Below, one piece after another: positions 1 to 4,052 of a stretch of DNA of 5,772 bases (its first letter is position 1; each line of letters opens with the position of its first letter). The notes below the pieces were generated by a model. It was not told where the DNA came from. It worked only from the letters and a program-made list of their open reading frames with translations, and made no database searches. This DNA comes from Clostridia bacterium (lineage in GTDB: Bacteria; Bacillota; Clostridia; Christensenellales; UBA1242). The position numbers were made by a program, and so were the translations under genes. The stretch is from positions 1 through 5,772 of the forward strand of contig JAQVLJ010000047.1 of assembly GCA_028704215.1 (NCBI GenBank), written 5' to 3'.

Positions 1-812
1 ATGATATTAGCGCGATGCTAGTTATTAAGGGCGATAATAGTTATAGTCCACTTATCACACAAGTTGTATCCGAAATATGTGGATACCCCATGAAAGTTCA
101 ACAAATTTTGCCGACTGATAATCTAGATTTTATGAGTGTAACGCTGGTTAAATCAAACAAATATGATATTGTTTTTGGTTTGGCAAATTCTCCGAAGAAT
201 GCCCAGGATGTTAGTGGGGATTGCCATAGCATTCTAAGGCTGGACAACAACAAATTTTTGCTAGCACTATGCGATGGAATGGGAAGCGGAGAAAAAGCAG
301 AAAAAATGAGCGCACTTACAATAGGATTAATCGAAAACTTCTATAAAGCAGGATTTGAAAATGATTTGGTGTTAGAAAGTGTAAATAAATTATTATCAGT
401 AAACGACCAGGAAACTTATTCTGCGCTGGATATATGTTTGATAGATTTGGAAAAAGAAATCGCAGATTTTATAAAAGTAGGTGCGCCGTTCGGAATAATC
501 AAACGAAAAGATAGTACTGAAAAGATTATGGGAGGAGCACTGCCTATGGGCATTTTGGACAACATTATTCCAAGTGTGTACAAGACAGTGATATCAACAC
601 AAGATATGATTATAATGTGCACTGATGGTATTACAGATGCTTATAAAGATGTCGATAGTTTTGTAGATTTTGTAAATAGTCAAAATAACATTAATCCACA
701 AACGCTTGCACAGTCTATTTTGGATGAGGCTATACTTAGAAATGAATTGTCAATCAAAGATGATATGACGGTTTTGGTAGCAAGAACGTTTCTAAAAGAT
801 TACAAAAATTAA
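1..812 (+). CDS. spoIIE: Stage II sporulation protein E, C-terminal PP2C phosphatase part (5' end outside window)
   Basis: SpoIIE is the membrane-bound PP2C-type phosphatase that dephosphorylates the anti-anti-sigma factor SpoIIAA and so triggers sigma-F in the forespore. The frame is open from base 3 with no stop, so the ATG at 15 is probably internal and the N-terminal membrane region (about ten helices in the family) lies outside the window. Counting from that ATG (265 residues), the PP2C motifs appear in order: VSGD at 67-70, DGMGSGEKA at 87-95, SALD at 136-139, a VGAP segment at 155-158, ALPMGIL at 175-181, TDGI at 203-206 and KDDMTVL at 248-254. The acidic residues expected to bind metal (Asp69, Asp87, Asp204, Asp249/250) are all present, so the phosphatase looks active. 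The Spo0A-like gene follows on the same strand after about 80 bp. In Bacillus spoIIE lies downstream of divIC on the same strand; here it faces that cluster. The family assignment is firm. Confidence 0.93.
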   Translation, partial: DISAMLVIKGDNSYSPLITQVVSEICGYPMKVQQILPTDNLDFMSVTLVKSNKYDIVFGLANSPKNAQDVSGDCHSILRLDNNKFLLALCDGMGSGEKAEKMSALTIGLIENFYKAGFENDLVLESVNKLLSVNDQETYSALDICLIDLEKEIADFIKVGAPFGIIKRKDSTEKIMGGALPMGILDNIIPSVYKTVISTQDMIIMCTDGITDAYKDVDSFVDFVNSQNNINPQTLAQSILDEAILRNELSIKDDMTVLVARTFLKDYKN

Positions 813-859
813 CATTTTATTACAAAATAAATGTTTTTGTACAAAAATATCAAAATCGT

Positions 860-887
860 TTGATTTTTTGTAAAATTATTGCATAAT
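860..887 (+). promoter_or_regulatory. Candidate sigma-A-type promoter of the Spo0A-like gene, possibly giving a leaderless mRNA
   Basis: TTGATT at 860-865 (4 of 6 matches to the -35 consensus) is followed after 16 bp by CATAAT at 882-887 (5 of 6 matches to the -10 consensus). Transcription would start near 894-896, on or next to the ATG at 895, which fits the poor ribosome binding site before that ATG (only TTGGA, four bases upstream). The same TTGATT -35 occurs at the promoter at 3960. The -10 lies inside the 18-bp palindrome at 881-898, so a protein bound there would block it. In such AT-rich DNA a chance match is possible. Confidence 0.4.
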
Positions 888-898
888 TGGAATTATGC
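881..898. repeat. 18-bp palindrome (8-bp arms, 2-bp centre) over the start codon of the Spo0A-like gene
   Basis: GCATAATT and AATTATGC are perfect inverted copies separated by GG. The palindrome spans the candidate -10 element, the weak GGA ribosome binding site and the ATG at 895-897. As DNA it has the size and symmetry of an operator for a dimeric regulator. In an mRNA started further upstream it would form a hairpin hiding the start codon. It does not resemble the Spo0A box TGTCGAA, so if it is an operator the bound protein is unknown. The symmetry is directly visible; the function is not established. Confidence 0.5.
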
Positions 899-1635
899 GT
901 GCAGAAACAGAATACAATTTTAAAAACTCAGTTGTTCTGTTTACACATAAAAAAGGATACTTTAATGAATGTATCCGAACCTCTGCTAAAAATTGTGGCT
1001 TCAATTTATGTGTATTGAGCAACATTAGAGAGTTACTATTATTTATTTCGAGAGGAAGCTTTATTGCGCTTGTTATTGACAATGATACGATAACGTGTAA
1101 TGATTCTGTTTTGGAATTGTTTACGCAACAAGGATATTATGTCCCAAATATAGTCGTAGTGCATAACGATAGACCAGCTAATATTTGTGCGAATGGCGAC
1201 AACTTGTTTTGCGTTCATTACCTCGAAGTTGCAAATTGCTTTCAAAAAATCGTCAATAGAACTTTGATGTCTATTACAAACGTAGAATTCAAAACAAACG
1301 AAACCTTTGTAGTATCGAATATACGCGAGTATTTGTTAAACATAGGAATATCGAGCAAATATTTGGGCTTTGAATACATTGTTGAAATACAAAAAATTTT
1401 GCTTATGGATTGCAAGATGATGAAGTCATTGTCAAAGTGCGTCTATCCTATGGTTGCTTCAAAATTTTATACCACAGAAGCATCTATTGAAAAAAATATA
1501 AGGCATCTGCTGAAATGTGGCTGGTCGACTAGTACAAGATTCAAAGAAATGTTTTCTAAGATATTTGATGATGCACCAACAAACAGAGATTTTCTATGTG
1601 CATTAGCTCAAAATTTGAAGTTTTTAGTAGAATAA
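895..1635 (+). CDS. Spo0A-like transcription factor with degenerate receiver domain
   Basis: This 246-residue protein (Bacillus Spo0A has 267) ends in a Spo0A-type DNA-binding domain, about residues 137-246. Recognisable segments are VYPMVASKF (183-191), the recognition-helix region TTEASIEKNIRH (193-204), a Trp-Ser pair (210-211) and APTNRDF (227-233), each matching Spo0A in order. In the recognition helix the Glu, Arg and His of the family's ExxIRH pattern are kept; one neighbouring Arg is Ser and another Lys. Residues 11-125 follow a receiver's beta/alpha pattern, and Asp62 in IALVID sits where the phosphorylated Asp belongs. The acidic pair after the first strand is replaced (LFTHKK, 15-20), and the conserved Thr and Lys positions appear to be His90 and His108, so normal phosphorylation is unlikely. 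The ATG at 895 is the only good start: the frame closes at 871-873 and the next Met is residue 125. A canonical spo0A would be expected beside spoIVB, so this is probably a paralog; its targets are unknown. Confidence 0.85.
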   Translation: MRAETEYNFKNSVVLFTHKKGYFNECIRTSAKNCGFNLCVLSNIRELLLFISRGSFIALVIDNDTITCNDSVLELFTQQGYYVPNIVVVHNDRPANICANGDNLFCVHYLEVANCFQKIVNRTLMSITNVEFKTNETFVVSNIREYLLNIGISSKYLGFEYIVEIQKILLMDCKMMKSLSKCVYPMVASKFYTTEASIEKNIRHLLKCGWSTSTRFKEMFSKIFDDAPTNRDFLCALAQNLKFLVE

Positions 1636-1663
1636 AAAAGACACCTTTAAAGGTGCTATTTTT
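1636..1663. terminator. Bidirectional rho-independent terminator between convergent genes
   Basis: The perfect palindrome CACCTTTAAAGGTG (1642-1655) forms a stem of five or more pairs with a TTAA loop. It is flanked by an A-run on the left (1634-1639) and a T-run on the right (1659-1665), so each strand reads as a GC-containing stem followed by U residues. It lies exactly between the stop of the Spo0A-like gene (1635) and the stop of the NadE-like gene (1664), and should end transcripts from both sides. Confidence 0.88.
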
Positions 1664-2422
1664 TTAAACAATTTTTAGATGTGTTGGTAAGTTTGGATTG
1701 TAACACACGGTGGCACTATGTTTGTGTTTGTTTCTTTCATAGTACGAATCCACTCTTTCTTTTAGTCGGCCGTCATCGCATATACCATAGCGCACATAAT
1801 AGTCAATCTCTTTGTACCTATACGCCAAGTCGTAGGCGTCAGTGTTTTCTTTGATGTCATATTCACCGTATTTTGTAATCAAAAAGTCAGGCATCATAAA
1901 AGATTCTATTATCTCTATTACTTCCGTTTTTGTCAAATTGTATAAAGGAGCAAAGTCGCCGACATTATCTCCCCATTTTGTTGCACTTCCTATAATTAAT
2001 TTTGTCATATTGACCGTATTTGCCACCAAATAATCTGTGGCGGCGGAGACAGCATAGAGTATTGTCATACGAAGACGTGGCTCCATATGTATAGTTGCTT
2101 TTGAGTTAAGTTTTTGTTTGCAAGAACTTAGCCCAGTATTAATTTCGTTTTTTAGATTTTTAAATGGTAAATTTAGATTTACTATTGAATAATTGATTCC
2201 AAGGTATTTGCATTGGTATATAGCATCCAGTATTTCTGCCATTTCTCCGTTTGGAATGATTATTCCTAAAACTCGCTCTTTTCCAAGTGCCTCAATGCAC
2301 AACTTTGCTACCGCCAAACAATCGCGTCCGCCACTCATACCGATGACTACACCTTTTGCCCAACTGTTTGTTACGAACAATTCTTTTATCCAATTTTTTA
2401 TTTCAGGTATTTTGTTATTCAT
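1664..2422 (-). CDS. nadE: NAD synthase-like ATP pyrophosphatase (NadE family, no glutaminase domain), altered active site
   Basis: NadE enzymes adenylate and amidate deamido-NAD to make NAD. From the ATG at 2422 this protein has 252 residues, usual for ammonia-dependent NadE. Motifs in order: GMSGGRD at 28-34 (ATP PP-loop, family SGGxDS), PNGE (57-60), PRLRM (115-119), NTVNMTK (135-141), ATKWGDNVGDFAPL (147-160), LTKTEV (163-168) and a C-terminal HKH. This matches clostridial NadE proteins with an NxSE motif and a TKxGDxxGDFxPL segment. Two substitutions stand out: Ser to Cys after the PP-loop Asp (SGGRDC), and Lys141 where the family has Glu, a magnesium ligand in the Bacillus enzyme as I recall it. 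It may therefore be a diverged relative rather than a working NAD synthase. The 2422 start overlaps the kinase stop by 8 bases, typical of translational coupling. ATGs at 2458 and 2485 are also in frame but overlap the kinase gene far more. Confidence 0.8.
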   Translation of the reverse strand: MNNKIPEIKNWIKELFVTNSWAKGVVIGMSGGRDCLAVAKLCIEALGKERVLGIIIPNGEMAEILDAIYQCKYLGINYSIVNLNLPFKNLKNEINTGLSSCKQKLNSKATIHMEPRLRMTILYAVSAATDYLVANTVNMTKLIIGSATKWGDNVGDFAPLYNLTKTEVIEIIESFMMPDFLITKYGEYDIKENTDAYDLAYRYKEIDYYVRYGICDDGRLKERVDSYYERNKHKHSATVCYNPNLPTHLKIV

Positions 2423-2981
2423 GTTTTGAGGAACCTTTTTCGAATTTGATATACTCATTATATATCTCTTCTGAGATTTCTTCAATAGTTTTGTCTTTTG
2501 TTGATGTTACATAATCAAAATGATGTCTTTCTAAGTTGCAAACGCCATACAAAGTTTTGTATCTATAATTTTCACTTGTCCAGCGATCCATTAGATTTTT
2601 GCGTGCTTGTTCGGGAGTTTGCCCTTTTTCTGTTTCTTTTCTATCTGACATAATTAAACGTTTTGTCATTTCATCTTCGTCAAGTGTTATGAATATTTTA
2701 AAAGATTGTGGTACAAAGTTCCAAGCCATTCTGCTATCAAAAATCACTTTTTGCCCTTTGTACTTTTTACCCAAATCAGCGATTTTGGCATCCAAAGCTC
2801 TATCAATACTGAAATCTTTTTTGCACAAATCAGACAACTCATTCAAAGTAAGATTTCTTTTTTCCGCCTCTTCTCTAAATATTTGTCCAGCATTAATTTT
2901 TTTGAAACCATATTTTTCTGCCAAATAGTTTGCGATTGAAGATTTTCCGCTACATGGTAGACCTGATATAGTAATATTCAT
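2415..2981 (-). CDS. Cytidylate kinase-like P-loop nucleotide kinase (archaeal CMP-kinase type)
   Basis: This 188-residue protein has the layout of the short archaeal-type (d)CMP kinases. A Walker A loop GLPCSGKSS occupies residues 7-15 directly after the first strand. INAGQIFREEA (29-39) matches the family's SAGxxFRE segment. FSIDRALD (57-64) matches the helix carrying ID..LD, DSRMAW (82-87) fills the position of the family's second conserved loop, and NYRYKTLYG (138-146) matches the RYKxxYG lid-side motif. These features indicate phosphoryl transfer from ATP to a small nucleotide-like acceptor; CMP is only the family default and the substrate is not proven. A strong ribosome binding site AAGGAG (2992-2987) lies five bases before the ATG. 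The gene follows the divIC-like gene by 30 bases, and its end overlaps the NadE-like start, so the two are probably translated together. Kinase family membership is confident; the exact substrate is not. Confidence 0.82.
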   Translation of the reverse strand: MNITISGLPCSGKSSIANYLAEKYGFKKINAGQIFREEAEKRNLTLNELSDLCKKDFSIDRALDAKIADLGKKYKGQKVIFDSRMAWNFVPQSFKIFITLDEDEMTKRLIMSDRKETEKGQTPEQARKNLMDRWTSENYRYKTLYGVCNLERHHFDYVTSTKDKTIEEISEEIYNEYIKFEKGSSKHE

Positions 2982-3011
2982 ATTGGCTCCTTAAATAAAA
3001 AAAGAAAGAGT

Positions 3012-3233
3012 TTAATGTACAATATTAAATCTTTCTTCAAATTCACAATTTTTAAAAGTATTCACTTGTTGGTCTTCAAGTTCTTCAATATGGCGTGCTT
3101 GTTCATCAATAATACTTTGCAATTTTTTGATTTTAATAATTTGAAATACAACTCCGACAAACAATGCAAGCAATACTATACTTGCAACAATAATCACCAC
3201 TAGCATTTTTTTAGTTATCTTTAATTGACCCAT
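3012..3233 (-). CDS. divIC: Short DivIC/FtsL-like septum formation initiator protein
   Basis: The protein has only 73 residues: a short basic N-terminus (Lys5, Lys8, Lys9), one membrane helix at about 10-32, and a heptad-like coiled coil at about 35-58 (KKLQSIIDEQARHIEELEDQQ region). This is the basic plan of DivIC/FtsL-type division proteins, which stay in the cytoplasmic membrane with the coil outside. Its place directly after yabP-yabQ is where divIC sits in Bacillus and many Clostridia, and that context carries much of the assignment. Bacillus DivIC is longer (roughly 125 residues) and has a C-terminal domain after the coil; here only about 15 residues follow. The start at 3233 overlaps the yabQ end by 23 bases and has GGA nine bases upstream. 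A later ATG at 3206 avoids the overlap but loses the basic N-terminus, so 3233 is preferred. Confidence 0.65.
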   Translation of the reverse strand: MGQLKITKKMLVVIIVASIVLLALFVGVVFQIIKIKKLQSIIDEQARHIEELEDQQVNTFKNCEFEERFNIVH

Positions 3234-3588
3234 ATTTTTTCATCCATATCACATCAAAATGGCGACATACCTTACAAAAAAAAGTGTACCATTTATTTTG
3301 CAAAAAAGCAAGTAGATTTTTGAATGTAAAATATACCCAACAAAACCCAGCGACATAAACGATAAGCAAAAAAATGTTAAATTCGCCAAAATTCAATAGG
3401 TTCAAAAATATAATAAAAAATAAGGTAAAAAATAAACTAAAAAAAATATGATGAATATTTTTTGAAATATTGTTTTTTATTTTTGGGAAAAATAAAATAT
3501 TAATTAAAAAATAAAATAAATAAAATACAATTCCACCAAATATTATTCCAAAGAAAGCATCAACTTGAAGAAGAGTACTGAATATCAT
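3211..3588 (-). CDS. yabQ: YabQ-like spore cortex biosynthesis membrane protein
   Basis: YabQ proteins are small polytopic membrane proteins needed for normal spore cortex formation in Bacillus. This 125-residue protein is extremely hydrophobic, with membrane helices at about 8-33, 46-66 and 70-97, and a basic C-terminal tail (about 98-125). Sequence motifs are weak, as is usual for this family. The call rests on size, topology and position directly after yabP and before a divIC-like gene. The ATG overlaps the yabP stop (ATGA, 3588-3585), indicating translational coupling. The ribosome binding site AAAGGAT, about seven bases before the ATG, lies inside a palindrome (3594-3613). The coding strand is very rich in Phe, Ile and Leu codons. 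Confidence 0.82.
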   Translation of the reverse strand: MIFSTLLQVDAFFGIIFGGIVFYLFYFLINILFFPKIKNNISKNIHHIFFSLFFTLFFIIFLNLLNFGEFNIFLLIVYVAGFCWVYFTFKNLLAFLQNKWYTFFCKVCRHFDVIWMKKYGSIKDN

Positions 3589-3854
3589 TTAAAAATCCTT
3601 TTCCAAAAGGATTCTTTTTGACTTGTAGAAAAACGTATGGAATCTACTTTGCCATCTATGTCGACTAGCCCACTATCCTGGTCGAGCTTTGTAACCTGCA
3701 AGCCTGAGCCTGAAATGATGATGCCATCTTCAATTGTTACTACCTGTATCAAATCATCTTTTGCACTGAGTACTTTTTCGATACCTGACAAACTTAACTT
3801 GTTACGATTAATGAGCAATATTTTTTGTTCAGTTTTTTTGATGTTATCTGCCAT
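3585..3854 (-). CDS. yabP: YabP spore protein
   Basis: YabP is a small sporulation protein required for normal spore envelope/cortex formation in Bacillus, where it is made in the mother cell. The 89-residue product matches the YabP/YqfC plan. After a short charged start comes LINRNKLSLSGIEKV (14-28), corresponding to the family's L.nR..L.vtGV..V pattern. Then come a hydrophobic beta strand with the GIIISGSGLQVTKLD segment (44-58), a GLVDIDGKVDSI segment (61-72) and an aromatic-basic C-terminus ending WKRIFK. The start is set by AAAAGGA (3870-3864), which lies nine bases before the ATG at 3854 but directly against an alternative ATG at 3863; the 3863 start would add only three residues. It is the first gene of the minus-strand operon and its stop overlaps the yabQ start. 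In Bacillus this operon depends on sigma-E; no convincing sigma-E site was visible upstream here. Confidence 0.88.
   Translation of the reverse strand: MADNIKKTEQKILLINRNKLSLSGIEKVLSAKDDLIQVVTIEDGIIISGSGLQVTKLDQDSGLVDIDGKVDSIRFSTSQKESFWKRIFK
3594..3613 (-). promoter_or_regulatory. Hairpin hiding the yabQ ribosome binding site at the end of yabP
   Basis: AATCCTTTT (3594-3602) and AAAAGGATT (3605-3613) are perfect 9-bp inverted copies with a two-base centre. In the minus-strand mRNA this forms a tight hairpin within the last yabP codons. Its downstream arm carries the AAAGGAT Shine-Dalgarno sequence of yabQ. A ribosome finishing yabP would open the hairpin just before the overlapping ATGA, giving coupled translation of yabP and yabQ. 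The palindrome is certain. The coupling role is inferred, and part of the symmetry may come from the codons of the conserved FWKRIFK end. Confidence 0.5.
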
Positions 3855-3863
3855 AAAAACCAT

Positions 3864-3870
3864 TCCTTTT
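3864..3870 (-). promoter_or_regulatory. Ribosome binding site that fixes the yabP start
   Basis: AAAAGGA on the minus strand sits nine bases from the ATG at 3854 and has no spacer to the ATG at 3863. The spacing supports the 3854 start. No clear promoter is recognisable between this site and 3960, a stretch made almost entirely of A and T. Confidence 0.6.
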
Positions 3871-3959
3871 ATTCATAATAATGTTTTAAATAATTTGCAA
3901 ATAATAATTGTTTTTTAATTTAATTTATTTTTTATTATTTAAAAATGAGATTTTTCTAT

Positions 3960-3988
3960 TTGATTTTTTCTCGCGCGTATTTTATAAT
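3960..3988 (+). promoter_or_regulatory. Sigma-A-type promoter for the lipoprotein gene
   Basis: TTGATT at 3960-3965 and a perfect TATAAT at 3983-3988 are separated by exactly 17 bases, the optimal vegetative spacing. Transcription would start near 3995 and leave a 5' leader of just under 60 bases before the ATG at 4053. The spacer contains CGCGCG (3972-3977), unusual in such AT-rich DNA and possibly a protein-binding spot. The promoter points away from the yabP operon. Confidence 0.65.
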
Positions 3989-4043
3989 ATAATATATATT
4001 TCTGTTATAAATATTTTATGCGTAAAATGAACAAATTAAGTTT

Positions 4044-4048
4044 GGGAG
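4044..4048 (+). promoter_or_regulatory. Ribosome binding site of the lipoprotein gene
   Basis: GGGAG lies four bases before the ATG at 4053. It fixes that start; the frame is closed upstream by TAA at 4023-4025. Confidence 0.7.
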
Positions 4049-4052
4049 AAGT

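Larger units (their letters stand above)
801..898. promoter_or_regulatory. Dyad-rich intergenic/control region between spoIIE and the Spo0A-like gene
   Basis: This short AT-rich stretch contains four inverted repeats. They are ACATTT (812-817) with AAATGT (829-834); a perfect 14-bp palindrome TTTTTGTACAAAAA (834-847); AAAATC (852-857) with GATTTT (862-867), followed by two more T; and GCATAATT (881-888) with AATTATGC (891-898), which covers the start codon. TACAAAA also occurs three times in direct orientation, beginning at 801, 821 and 840. The first and third dyads could act as weak terminators for spoIIE, but their stems are almost all A-T. The second and fourth look more like protein-binding sites. 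The repeats are seen directly; an operator function is inferred. Confidence 0.45.

Noticed and set aside
1523..1533. GTCGACTAG occurring both here and near 3660, resembling part of a Spo0A box
   Set aside because: Both copies are inside coding sequence, neither matches TGTCGAA exactly, and two copies of a 9-mer can arise by chance.
2423..2485. Longer NadE-like protein starting at 2485 or 2458
   Set aside because: These starts overlap the kinase gene by 71 or 44 bases and add residues that do not match the family. The ATG at 2422 gives a normal length and a coupled overlap.
2599..2928. Plus-strand open frame of 109 codons opposite the kinase gene
   Set aside because: It is antisense to a gene with clear P-loop kinase motifs, has no ribosome binding site, and its product shows no recognisable pattern.
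3011..3029. Inverted repeat TTTAAT/ATTAAA at the end of the divIC-like gene, followed on the minus strand by a pyrimidine-rich run
   Set aside because: The stem is six A-T pairs only, too weak to call a terminator. A partial attenuator before the kinase gene cannot be excluded.
3637..3918. Plus-strand open frame of 93 codons opposite yabP
   Set aside because: The opposite strand encodes a recognisable YabP with overlap to yabQ; this frame has no support of its own.
3871..3959. Possible sigma-E promoter for the yabP operon
   Set aside because: The region is almost pure A/T and no pair of -35 and -10 elements with correct spacing stood out, so no call is made although such a promoter is expected from the family.
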